Source of the DNA: Isoetes taiwanensis
Lineage: Eukaryota > Streptophyta > Lycopodiopsida > Isoetales > Isoetaceae
DNA: 64,000 nt
Direction: 5' to 3'
Assembly (NCBI GenBank): GCA_021234155.1
Contig: JAJEKV010000016.1
Location: forward strand, 3,681,896 to 3,745,895
Shown: piece by piece, positions 43,778-54,990 of the stretch
Position numbering within the stretch: position 1 is the stretch's first letter
Layout of the letters: the number at the start of each line of letters is the position of its first letter
Program-made: the position numbers and the translations under genes
Notes under the pieces: model-generated
The model's database searches: none
What the model was told of the DNA's origin: nothing
What the model saw: only the letters and a program-made list of their open reading frames with translations

Positions 43778-44374
43778 ATGGAGTCCTTTGCAAGACTTTT
43801 TCCAAAAAATAAAGTGGCTAGAGATCGGTTTCATCGACACACGGTAGAATCAAACACCAAGTGGATCTATCCGCTACCGCACTTGAAGGAGATGCTAGAT
43901 GAGGCATTCAGGTTATTTCGAGTTGGTATTTGGTCATCCATGAAACTAAGGAACATCAAGGATACTTTGGAGGCACTTTCGGGAAATGCGTGACATTGGT
44001 TGACCTTTTAGGATCGTAACAAATGTGTGAAGTTCACTAATCCCAAGGATCCAACAGTGTTTCCTATCTTCATCAAACACTTGAGTAACATGATGGACGA
44101 ACTTGGTATCGAGAATAAGGATGATATAATCATAGTGGATGATGATGCTCTAAAATGCTTCTACAATCAAATGCAGGCCCTGAATCCACCATCTTACGAT
44201 CCAAAAAACTTTGCGACATATGATTTTCTGGTGAAGTTTGTGTCTATTATGCATAATTTGGCTATGGGGATGACGGTGGGTGAAGTGTTAGATTCATACC
44301 CAGAACTGGATAGAACGGCTGACATGGAACCACACCTTGTTAAATACGTGGAAAAACATAGATTGATCCCTTAA
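43778..44374 (+). pseudogene. 3' part of the broken gene
   Basis: MESFARLFPKNKVARDRFHR, NTKWIYPLPHLKEMLDEAFR, then after a TGA at 43991 the same frame goes on with HWLTF, another stop, and KFTNPKDPTVFPIFIKHLSN, DDALKCFYNQMQALNPPSYD and TYDFLVKFVSIMHNLAMGMT, ending VEKHRLIP at 44374. The composition is protein-like and the single stops look like late mutations. No domain recognised. It probably forms the C-terminus of the gene beginning at 39548. Confidence 0.45.
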
Positions 44375-44484
44375 TGTTTTATTGGAATATATGATATTTT
44401 TGTATGATATTTGTGCCATGTATCGATAATTTTGAGTCTGGAATTGCCTCGCAAATAATGCAATGTGTTATTATCAAACCTAAT

Positions 44485-45453
44485 ATTCCTAGGATGGGTC
44501 CTATGAGACAAACAAGCTGGCCGAAAGTGAAGTGGTGTTCTCATTGAGCTTTGTAAAACATTGAGTACAAATGGATCCCTCACTAGGGATAGATAAATTT
44601 GAAATATGAACTTTAAATGTTCAAAACTAGATAAATCATCGAGAGCATGATGAAATCAAGAATACAACAAAAAGACGGTATAATCCGCCACTTGGTCGAT
44701 GCAAAGTTGAGAAGATCTGGTGACTGCTTCTCATCGGGAAGAAAAACCACGCCTTCTTAGGTTTTTGAGGAAACCCAAGCAAATAGTTGAAGCACGCGAC
44801 CCCACGACTATGGCAGCAACCACAAAGCCTTAAACAATCCCGCGTAATCAAGGTCGAAAGAAAAATAACCCATCAATGAGTTAGATGCCATAGGCAAGAA
44901 GACTCCGAGGCTCCAGGCCACGCCGAAAGAAAACAACGACCGACCAATCGAACCGGCCCGCAATGACCATCGCGAAAAAAAACAACCGATTAGTGCTGCC
45001 TCGAGGCTACAGCCACCACCGAGAAAAAAAAAATAAATATGAGAAACAATAGCCGACTAATCGGGAACCGGCCCGCTGAAAACCATCGCGGGAAAAACCA
45101 TCCGATTAGTGCTACCTCGAGGCGCATAAAGCCACGAGGAAATGAATAACAAAAATTGTCTCGGAGGCTATGACACCCCGCCGAGAAAAAGAAACTATGG
45201 AGGAAACTGAAGGCTACAGAGCCACATAAAAGACACAAGAGGGAGGAGCGGGAGGGAACTTGAGGAGCCAAAGAAGAGAAAACAGAAAAGTGGAGCTCAA
45301 GAGAACGCCGATGAGTGGAAATGAGACAAGAGGATGAATAAATAGGAGATGTGAGAAAAGACATCCCCATCCAAGGAATGTCGGTTCTATTGCTGTCGCA
45401 ATAGAACCGTGGCATTCCTAGGATGGGTCCTATGAGACAAACAAGCTGGCCGA
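44485..45453. repeat. 40-bp perfect direct repeat flanking an 889-bp segment
   Basis: ATTCCTAGGATGGGTCCTAT plus GAGACAAACAAGCTGGCCGA occurs at 44485-44524 and 45414-45453. Between the copies are two units of about 100 bp (around 44955 and 45070) sharing ACCGGCCCGC, CCGATTAGTGCT and CCTCGAGGC, and the first copy of the 160-bp repeat. Confidence 0.9.
45257..45416. repeat. 160-bp direct repeat, copy A, ending in a hairpin
   Basis: It matches 49444-49603 with about four substitutions. Its right end holds a 12-bp perfect stem CGGTTCTATTGC / GCAATAGAACCG (45382-45409) followed by TGGCATT. It does not begin TG or end CA, so it is not a standard LTR. Confidence 0.95.
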
Positions 45454-48400
45454 TAGAAGAGGAATCTATCCCAAAAGGACAGGATGAAGATAACTAGGGG
45501 AAAGGGCAGAGCAACCAAAGCGAGAAAAACGCAAAGAAGGATGACTGGAATAGAATAGGCAACTGGGACAACAACAAAAGGCTAGGCAAAGCGAATCAAA
45601 ACAAAAGAGTACGATAAAAGTGGCACTAAGACGGCAAAGAACTATGGCGAGACGACGAACAAACGAAGGAGAGCAAACATCAAGATGTTTCAAGAAGGAC
45701 CAAGACGTTTCAAGAGAGTAAGTGAAAGAAATAAGGAGAAATTACCAATAAAGGACAAAGAGACGAACCAAACATAATGACGAAGAAATGGGAAGATAAA
45801 GGGATCGAGAACAGAAAGAATAGAGTATATAAGGACAACTTTACTTAATGTCGCATGATGCAAGGCGATAGGGACAACCATGAGAAACACTGAGGAAAAA
45901 GCGAGACTAGGCCCTCAAAGACCTCCACGAGAAAGAACTGAAACAATTCTGAGGAGAAGTATGCAAAGACCTAGTGAATAACACCATAACCAAAAACATG
46001 ATTCGCACAATAGAAACACTAGAACATACGAACAAAAAAGAGCATCTACCTAATGATGGTAATGTTGGAAACAAGGGCCCCAGTATATGAAATACCAGTA
46101 AAGTAATCTCGAAACACCAAAAAAACCTAAAGCAGAACTAGAACATGCAATCACGGAACACTAGAGGGTAACGTTTTCCAAAAGGAAAGGAAAAACTCAA
46201 AATGATAAGAACTCAAAGAAAGAACATCCATGTCCAAATCGACCCCTATAAAAGGAGATACTAATATTGCAAAAACAATAGAAGAAACGATTTGCGTAAA
46301 GACAGACAAACGAGCCTGACGAACCTAAGGTGGAAAAAATGAAGAAGGATGAGACTCTTAGAACAACGAAAAGATGTCATGACACAACCTCCATATCATA
46401 ACAAAGATCAACCTGCAGCAGTAGAACCATAGTGGCAATTGTAAACTGCAACAAATCAAAGAAATCCGAGACAACATTTCATAAAAAAGAAAATACCAAT
46501 AAAACCATAGAAATTTGATAACTAACTTCAACTCTTGAAACTAGCAAGAATAGCCCTCGAAAGGAGCATAATACTTCAAGACAGGAGTGAGAAACCAATA
46601 TTCACAAGGGACAAGAAAAAACCCTAAAGCAAGAGAATCAAGATAGCATATTCATAAGATAGACAAGATGCAGACGACGACTCGAATGAAAGGAGCACGT
46701 GATGCCTAGAAACAAATGTGGAAGATAAACCTGAAAGCATCCAAACGAAAACAAGCGAAGGGGATAGAAGGAAATGTAAAGCAAGAAAAGAACCCAATCA
46801 CAGAAGCAAATGGGGTTAAGAGAGTAAGATGACCATAGGAATAACTAGAAAAAATCTATGTAACCCAGATAAATAGGAATATGAGACAACCATACGGGCT
46901 AGGAAATATATATGTAAACACATAAAGATAAGAAAATCTGCGGGACACCCTGCAAGTAGGACAAACAAAAATAGAAAGGCCAAGCAACTGGATCCTAACA
47001 GGGCAGAAAGAACAACGGCAAGGCAAAAGATGAGATGAACAAATGAAGGAGACAGAACAATTAGAAAAAACTCAGATGAATGAGACAAAAGAAGGTAAGG
47101 AAAAATGCGAGACGAAAAAGACGACCAAGAAAGAAAATGTAATGCGTTGGACGACATAATTTGGGATCACGAAAAGAGGAAGAAAGCATAAAAAGTGCGA
47201 AACATCCAAATAGAAACATGGGACAAAAGGTACAACGAGAAAGAAACCCAATCACAGGAGCAAACAGGGTTAAAGGAGTAAGAAGACCAAATGAGTGGCT
47301 AGGAAAAAATGTGTAAACCATAAAACTAGACATATTAGTAAAACATAGGGACTAAGAAATTATGTGTAGACTGTAGCAATAAGAAAAAACATGCATATCA
47401 ACGACACGAGCATCAACCTACATGTCTAGGAATAAGCACTCCGACCAACCCATGTAAACCTGCTTTCGTGAAAGGGTTCAAATGTCCGCTACCAAACAAG
47501 ATGCGTCCCAACTGAAAAAAGAAAATTTCCCTCCATACAAACATTTGGTCAATATGCACAATAAAAAACGATGGAGACAATTGCACTATCAAGCAAAAAT
47601 GAGGAGATGGCATGACTGCATTTAAAGAAGCATGTGCATGTGAAGGTTATAACCCATACCTAGAGCAATGAACCTATAAAAAAGGAAACCGCATAAACGC
47701 GCATGAAAGCAAGGAACTAGAGAAAAATAACTACGATAAATGAAAATTTAAGCACTCTTGTAACTAGCATAGGAAAACAGACGAACCAGTAATGCTCAAA
47801 AATAAGGATGCAAGAAAGGTCCCATGTCAAACTTTAGCACAAGATCATGTCAAAAACTATACAATTCTTACTAAATACCGCATCAGGATATGCAATGCTC
47901 GAGAGAAACTGATATCCGATATCGAAGCATGATGACTACCAAATTTGAAAAAAGCCACTATGCAACCCAGAGCAAGCCAAGCTATGGATATCCTAAGGAA
48001 AACCTCGTTGAAGACTTAAAGGCTAGGGGCAAAGATCACACCAAAATAATACAAACATACAAACTAGGGCCACAAGTATTAGAGCTAGGGTCACATGAAT
48101 TTATGAAAGTGCTTTAAGGCAAACATCTCATACAACCCGCACTAAGTGATCTCTAGGAAAGCATGAGAATGGTGAAACCTGGTCAAAAAAAAAATTGATC
48201 TGCCACCAATCCTAGGACAAACCATAAAGCTTGCCCCATGGCATCTCTGTCTAGCTCACAAAACATCAAAGTCAATTCAAGTATCCAATAGGGAGCTAAA
48301 GAATGTGCTATTCTAAACAAATTCACCATGGAACTATATCAACTTGCAAAGCACATGCACCCATGCAAGACACATATGTTGAAAAATAAATGTCACAAGG

Positions 48401-49443
48401 AATGAATAAGGTCAGTAAATGATAAGTAGCGAGAGTAGAAGACCCTGAATTATCATGCCAAACAAGAGACAGTTACTAACGGAACAACATGGGCATATGC
48501 AAAAACGAACCATGTTAAATTAAAACCAAGAAATTCGTTACTAACGGAACAACATGGGCATATGCAAAAACGAACCATGTTAAATTAAAACCATGGGCAT
48601 ATGCAAAAACGAACCATGCAAAAACGAACCATGCTAAATCAAAAACCAGGAAATCCGAAAAAACTAATGGTGGGAAGCAACGGCCCGGTATCCCCTTACC
48701 TAAGCAAAGAACGCAGAGGTCGGGTCGAGCGGCGCGGAGCTCTGCCGCTTCGTGCAAAACATGGGCAGCAAACTCGGTCGCCGACCGCATCCCATCGAAA
48801 TCCAATCGGTGAAAATCATCGCCTCAAAGTTCGACCTTGATCATACTAGCACAGATTGATCCTGGTTATACTCTACAAAACAGAGATTGACTCGAGCCAG
48901 AAAGGGAACAAACCGGCCCTCATGAAGATATCAGACAGAGAAAATAAACATATGCGAACCGTCAACATCCAAAAATCCGAAGCAGAGATGGCTGAGGATC
49001 TTCATCCGGGGCATGCCAACCCCGCTCAATCCAAAACCCAGATGCCCCAATCCACAGACCCAAATCCAAATCGAAGTTCCCAAGGGCAGAAACAGGCAAA
49101 GAAGTGATCAATCTGCAGACCTGCACGAAAAACCAACAGCAACCCAACCCAAATCGAAGCTGGGCTATATGCCCCAAGGGGAGAAACTGAGGCAAAGAGT
49201 GGCAATCAGAGCTGCTTATTGCAACAGCTAAGTCGATGATACACAAACATCAAGAACCACAATTGAAAAATTTACCGTCCCAATGATCAAGAAATCCAAA
49301 ACTTGTATGTTCGCTGCAAACCCAGCACTGTGAACCATGGACCGCCCATCGTGGAAACCATGGGTCGCCCAACTGAAACCTTGGACGGTCAGCGCTGCAT
49401 GACAAGAGAGCGAAACACGAGAAGAACACGAGAAGACAACAAA
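45454..49443 (+). mobile_element. A-rich, strand-asymmetric non-coding element interior
   Basis: The plus strand is rich in A and G and poor in T over about 4 kb, with no open frame of substance on that strand; the minus-strand frames are by-products of the bias. Internal repeats exist: AACCCAATCACA(G)AGCAAA and GGTTAA.G.AGTAAGA at about 46793 and 47248; a 65-bp tandem unit at 48472 and 48537 (GTTACTAACGGAACAACATG). An A-rich sense strand fits a non-autonomous retroelement; the flanking 160-bp repeats would be its ends. Confidence 0.45.
48472..48630. repeat. Tandem repeat, 65-bp period
   Basis: Two nearly identical units from 48472 and 48537, then two shortened units containing GCATATGCAAAAACGAACCA. 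Confidence 0.9.
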
Positions 49444-49603
49444 AACTTGAGGAGCCAAAGAAGAGAAAACAGAAAAGGGGAGCTCAAGAGAACGCCGATG
49501 AGTGGAAATGAGATAAGAGGATGAATAAATAGGAGATGTGAGAAAAGACGTCCCCATCCAAGGAATGTCGGTTCTATTGCTGTAGCAATAGAACCGTGGC
49601 ATT
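49444..49603. repeat. 160-bp direct repeat, copy B
   Basis: Same length and hairpin as copy A (stem 49569-49596; the four-base loop ends A instead of C). Here the right flank is ATCATCTAAATG, unrelated to that of copy A, which fixes the shared right boundary near ...GGCATT. Confidence 0.95.
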
Positions 49604-50185
49604 ATCATCTAAATGCTCTTCAATTTTGGTCTCATCTATGTTAGCAACTTGCTCTTCATTTTTGCATATTTCAATTCGCATATGAAACGTCACACGTGAA
49701 TCGCAACCTTATGTTATTTTTGAAGTCCGAAAAAAAAGATTAAAAAAAAACAAAAACGCCCTAGAAGACAACAGCAGATTGGCGTGATTTTGGAGTTGAC
49801 ATAATCCCAATTTAATTGGATGATGGTTTCTTCTTAACAGATTTTATGAGGTTGGGAATAAGCATGGTGTTGTTTCCTATAAAGGATGCTCGTGACAAAG
49901 TAAATCAGTCAAACATAGAAGCTGAAAAGCTGGAGGCCTACTTTGATGCGTGGTTTTTCCCAGCATTGCTCAGGGATAATTTGACCACCCCACTTGATCC
50001 TGAGTAGATAAAAAAATACAAGGTACTTATTTGCTCCGAGAAGAAGGGCTCTCAGATAAAAGGCTTGTAGGTTCTTCATTTGAGAGTTGTCCTGATGTTC
50101 TGAAAAATACATCTTCCCATTTACTTGAATTATTTCCTCCATATATGTTTCTTCCAGCCTACCAGGTGTTCATGATGTGCTAGTG
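49604..50185. other. Unrecognised, with a short open frame
   Basis: A 63-codon plus-strand frame (49816-50007) has KVNQSNIEAEKLEAYFDAWF and no known domain. It may be an upstream exon of the following pseudogene or chance. Confidence 0.3.
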
Positions 50186-51410
50186 GCCCCATGATAGTAC
50201 ACCATCTTCCATCACTAGTGAGGAGACTGTTGCTCTTAAGATGGATCAGGCATGCAATAGTGACATGTCCATTAAGAATTTTGTAGACAAGATGTCACAG
50301 AGTTGGATAATATGGAGGATAGAAATTTGCTAAGTAAGGCTTCCGAGGAACTCACGCTAGAAGCTGCTGAAATTTCATCAAACAAAGACACTGGCCCTAT
50401 TGAAATAGTTGCTGATGAGTAGAGCTTCCAAAATTTGGATGCACAATTTAGTTTTCTAAGTATTGCAGACCAGGACAAACAGATGTGTGACAATGGTATT
50501 AAGAATGGAAAGAAAGTAGATGACCTTGTATATGGAGAGAGTGTTGCTCTGGAGCATGTTCAAGATTTAAGCCAAACGAATGATGCTCCTAATTCTGATA
50601 TAGAGCTTTCTGATGTACATATTAGATATACATATTAGATGATATACATATTTTATGATATACATATTAGATGTAATTTATGAGGACCATTGTCCTTCAA
50701 ATTTGGATGCACATTCTGCATATCCTCAAAGTGAAAGTGATAACTCACAGTTTGATTTTGAAGAAATATTTGAATCGTGTAGGATGGATGATACTGCAAC
50801 CTCCTTTTTAGAAGAGATGGAGGGCGTCAAGGAGTTGAAAGTAGACTATGTGGCCATATATTCTTCCCAATCACTCAAAATGATGAGCCATATTGTTTGG
50901 AAAGCAACTTGATTATTCAGAATGGGTTTGAGGAACTAAAAGCAAACGGCTTCGATATGGAAGAGAAGAGTATGAAAACTCAGGGGAATGAACTAAAAAC
51001 TGATGAATATGACTTGGGTTCTGAGCCTGAGAAGGCCCTGGATTCAAACAACAAGAATAAATTAGAAACAGTTGAAGAAACCATGCATTTGAATGACAAT
51101 GCATCTCAGGAGGTTGAACATTTGAATGACAATGCATCTCAGGAGGTTGAACATTTGATAGATACAAGCAAAAATCTGGAGACAAAACAAAGCACGCCAA
51201 TAGAGGTTATATCTCCTATGGAAGCTCATGCATGCGAAGAAAGCTTGCACTTGCACAAGAATACGAATGATTTTTTGCCTATACAATTTTCGGGTCCATT
51301 CTCCATATCTAATCCTATGATGTTCTCAGGTCCCATCTCATGTGGTAGGAGCATCTCCAGGCGATCAGAGGGCAACAATGCAAGTACTCGATCATTTGCT
51401 TTTCTAGTGT
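50186..51410 (+). pseudogene. gar2-like plant protein pseudogene, main part
   Basis: Acidic, Ser/Asn-rich coding-like sequence in changing frames: DNMEDRNLLSKASEELTLEA, a TAG at about 50419, LDAQFSFLSIADQDKQM, a shift at about 50630, QFDFEEIFESCRMDDTATSF, a shift at about 50880, GFEELKANGFDMEEKS, two copies of HLNDNASQEVE from a 33-bp tandem repeat (about 51086-51151), and FSGPISCGRSISRRSEGNNA, STRSFAFLV at the donor (51411). The C-terminal phrase matches plant proteins labelled gar2-like (RSDSSTxSTRSFAFP..EW.SSPVRM). Function of the family is not established as far as I know. Confidence 0.55.
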
Positions 51411-51565
51411 AAGGAAATTATGCTCAAAATTTTCTGCTAAATGCAGAATCTCTTTAATCTCCTTTTCAGAAAGCTGTAGCTCTTACCTTAGGGTAAGTAC
51501 AGAATCATAACATATGAAATACAGAATCATCATGAACAGCTAAGACTTGGCTATCTCTGTTGCAG

Positions 51566-51644
51566 CATACCATTTGAATGGGGTAGCCCAGTGAGGATGC
51601 CACCAGCTGATCCAAGATACCTTCAGCAGAAAAGAAGATGGTAA
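51566..51644 (+). pseudogene. Last exon of the gar2-like pseudogene
   Basis: After CTGTTGCAG the frame gives (V)IPFEWGSPVRMPPADPRYLQ, QKRRW, then TAA at 51642. The same frame beyond the stop reads LSCLCCGPPP, which resembles the normal Cys-rich end of the family (GWR.CLCC), so the TAA is probably a mutation within the former coding region. Confidence 0.55.
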
Positions 51645-52330
51645 CTAAGTTGTTTATGCTGTGGTCCGCCTCCAACTTTGCCATAACATTTCAGGTAAAT
51701 CTCTGCATAAGTTAGTAGATAATATCTGGTATGGTGGGGCAATTATGGATAATTCTTTCTTTCTTTTTGCATCCCAGACACCGTTCTTAATTTCTGCATG
51801 TTGTGATATACTCTGCGTTCAAAGGAGATGATCAGGGCACGAATTAATCAAGTTGGTAATATGGGGTTACGCTGATGAAATCCTTATGCGCACGATCAAA
51901 GTTGTTGCAACTGGCATGAAAATGGACCACAAACTGTGCAGTTATCAAGCATTCGGCATGTACAACAGTCTTTGTGACCCATAAAATGGATTGAAGAAGG
52001 AAGGTTTCATACTATAGGGGTTTTAGGAAGTCATCCGGTGGATGCATTGTGTGGCGATATAAATTTTTATGATTTTCTTTCCAGTAAATTAACGATTTGC
52101 TATGCCAAGTGATGAGAACAAACCAATAAGACAAACTGAAGAAATTGCTTATTTTAAGTTTGGGTAACATCAAGAGGCAAGTCAAGGGTAACAATCATGA
52201 GTAACTGCACACCACGTAAAAAACACTTAGAAGCATTCTGCCCTGTCTCCAGTAGCACTGTACCACGAGGCACTATTTCAAAAAAAAAATTTCTCACACG
52301 AGCTTCTAGGCTACTGTGGCGGCTCCCATT
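51645..52330. other. No recognised gene
   Basis: No open frame of note and no repeat defined. Confidence 0.45.
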
Positions 52331-52430
52331 GCCGTGTGTTACTCTGCATTCCAGAGTGTTTGTGTTTTACCTAGCGCCGTGTGTTACTCTGCATTCCAGA
52401 GTGTTTGTGTTTTACCTAGCATCTGGAGTG
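52331..52430. repeat. Tandem duplication, 45-bp period
   Basis: GCCGTGTGTTACTCTGCATT and the following 25 bases occur at 52331 and again, identical, at 52376; a third diverged partial unit follows. Confidence 0.95.
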
Positions 52431-52635
52431 TTTACCTTGCATTCCATGATCTTACCTAGCATTTCGACCATTTTTGGGTTGCCCCTAGGGGCAAACCCTC
52501 GTTTATGTGGATTTATGGCATATCCAAGTATATGCCGGCATATGCTTAGGATATGCTGGTGTTTGCTCCAAATTGGCTGTCGTCAGTAAACTGGCAGTCA
52601 GCCCTGTTGCCGCCCGAACCCCCCTTCAGGACTCC

Positions 52636-52870
52636 GGCTTTGGCTATGGCTATGCTGCTCGTCGTGTTGCTCTTCTTTTTGCTTGGATGGGGTCAAACAG
52701 TTGCATACAACGCACAGCCCTGGTTTTCTAAGGTTCAACTCATCATCTGGGATCTGGCCTGTGTCTAAATATGATGAAAATGTGGTGATCGGAGTGCTGG
52801 ATACAAGGGTTTGGCCCGAGAGCAAAAGCTTCAACGAATATCATCTTGCTACGCCGCCCAGGACGTGGAA
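52636..52870 (+). pseudogene. Subtilase (S8) pseudogene, N-terminal piece
   Basis: A signal-peptide-like MAMLLVVLLFFLLGWGQTVA begins at about 52647 in one frame. In another, beginning about 52683, GVKQLHTTHSPGFLRF is followed by SGIWPVSKYDENVVIGVLD, TRVWPESKSFNEYHL and PPRTWK. This is the start of the plant subtilisin catalytic domain (LHTTRSPxFLGL..GVLDTGVWPES) with the catalytic Asp kept and DTG changed to DTR. The I9 propeptide that should separate the two is missing, and the His and Ser regions are absent. Confidence 0.75.
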
Positions 52871-54670
52871 GCCAAGCCTTTGTCATGGGTTAACCGGAGC
52901 TGGATCTTGAAGTGCTTTGAACCATGAATTGAATGTTTGTGTTTTATTTTATGTTCTCCTTTACGAAGGAAACCCTGTCAGACTAAGCTTACCCTGCTTT
53001 TACTTCTCCAGACAAGGATTTTTTTTAAATTCAAATCGATGACGTATTTTAAGCAGATGCCTCCTAATTATCTCTGTTTTCTTCTAGATTGTTCTCAGGT
53101 ATGGATTTCGGTTGCAAATCATTCCACCTAAAGCTTCCTCGAGTTCTTCAATTGCATACCTTAAAGCTTGAAGAATAACAAACCGTAGAACGGCCTCGCA
53201 CACTCCTATTCCAGCATTCCGCAGTCATAAGACCTTGATTCCATAAATCTGGCATGATTCATTGCCATCTCAACCTATTCTGACTTCGCTTTGCCACTCC
53301 AGCCTTGTCTTCGCACAAACAGAGTCTTCTGTTATGCGGAGGGCAACCCGTCGTGTGCAGCACCTTGTTAGATTAGCATTAGGCAGGTTAGTAGGATCAA
53401 TTTTATATATTGTAGAGGTGCAATCGCCCATATATGAGTATTTTTTAATCTTCGTGGAGCAGAGAATCATACATCATATATTAATTTATGGGCATTGTGA
53501 AGAGAGATTAGCCCATTTATGATTTTCAAACATATACATTACAAAATAAATCGCCCAAAATAATTAAGGTTATTAGATAACAACTTTTCTCGTTATCAAC
53601 ATTGCCTATACTCGAAATTAGGGCTTCTAGAATTAGGCTTCTCGGAATAGGCAGCAAGGATTTCGTATCTTCAGTTTCTAATTCTGCAAGATTTTGAATC
53701 ATTTATTTCATCCTACCTAACATCGGCCTCCTTAAGTTTTTTGAGATTGGAAGCAAAGAAATTGTAGCACCACTTATTATCTTTAAGAGTTTCTTGGAGG
53801 CTCATTGTGGCTTCCCTTAAGAACCAAATAAGCATTACTGAATTTTTCTTTCAGGTTTATTCTATTAAGTTGCATGCAGTTGTTAAGACGACACATATAT
53901 ATATGGAGAAACTATCGAATACGAGCTCATTGCTTATTTGCAGATGCCAAATTGATAGTGTTATTAGAATCGTCTTGTTCGTCGATTTAACTTTTTCATG
54001 TTATGCTAGATGATGTAGGAAGATTTACTGATTAAGATATGCAATGACCAGGCTTGATATAGAGAACGAAATCAGAAGCATAGCAAAAGAAATAATGCAA
54101 ACCTCCATGGCAGAAGACGCGGAATCTTTTAAAGAATAACAGGTTAGTATTAGTTATTTATTGTAAATGCTGAAATTGCTAGATTAGTGCATGAACAGTT
54201 CCTTAAGTATGTTTTCATTGTAGTATGTTTGTACCTGCCTTTAACTATATTGCATATAAAAAATACACGTGGAGCATGCTTTCCTACATCTTCCATTTAC
54301 CAGTAAGTAATTGGAAAGCTAATCATTCATAGATGGTCAATGGAGCATATTAAAAAAAGCCACATTTCAAATGCTGAAAGCTCCAAAAAGTATAATGCTT
54401 GACCTATTTTAGAGTGCAGTAAGTTGAACAAAGTGTCAAACTAGTCGATCAGAACAAAATATTGCAAAGGGAGAACTTGAACCAACTTGTATTGTGCAAG
54501 ACCTTCTTTCGTGCTTCTCTCATAAGAGCCCCCTTCCTTATGTTGAGGGTAATTCTAATTTTCTTGATCTATTAGACCTTATCTTAAATACATCTTATGC
54601 AAGAAAAATGCATCCTACTAGATGCAATGGGTATTATTTTTCCACTTGCATGGATTGCAATTCTCCTATT
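52871..54670. other. No recognised gene
   Basis: Several short frames (53262-53522, 53807-54013) lack known motifs. AT-rich. The right end may hold further hAT debris. Confidence 0.4.
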
Positions 54671-54990
54671 TCAAGGTCAAACCTATTGAATTTGGAGTTG
54701 TGACTAGATTGTGGCAAAGTTTAAACGAGAGTACATACTTGAAAGAGTTTATGGTCGAGTATTTTAAATTGGCTAAATTGTGCTTGACTATGATATTAGG
54801 CTCTGCTGAGGATAAAATAACATTTAGTATAATGACCTTTGGAAACCGCTTTGCAGCAGATTGGATGAGAATTTGGCTACAATGATAAGGTTGTATAAGA
54901 CCAGCTACAGAGTCAACACCTTTCCACATGATAGGGCATTTGACTTATGGAAATCTGCATGTACAAGGAGAAGCATAAGAAATGTTTATC
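54671..54990 (+). pseudogene. hAT transposase remnant, C-terminal dimerisation region
   Basis: FKVKPIEFGVVTRLWQSLNE, LAKLCLTMILGSAEDKITFS, IMTF in one frame, then in the next RLDENLATMIRLYKTSYRV, FPHDRAFDLWKS. The sequence around GSAEDKITFSIMTF and RLDENLA matches the end of hAT-type transposases (GS.EDERTFS..xFxKxKLRNRLDENL). A frameshift after TFG separates the halves. It is not a partner of the 667-bp hAT-like element as far as can be told. Confidence 0.6.

Noticed and set aside
45382-45416. Helitron 3' end
   Set aside because: There is a hairpin, but no CTRR terminus follows and the repeat occurs as a pair in direct orientation.
45000-47620. Several long minus-strand frames rich in Ser, Phe and Leu
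   Set aside because: They arise from the A/G-rich plus strand of the non-coding element; they have no motifs and no conserved pattern between copies beyond the 160-bp repeat itself.
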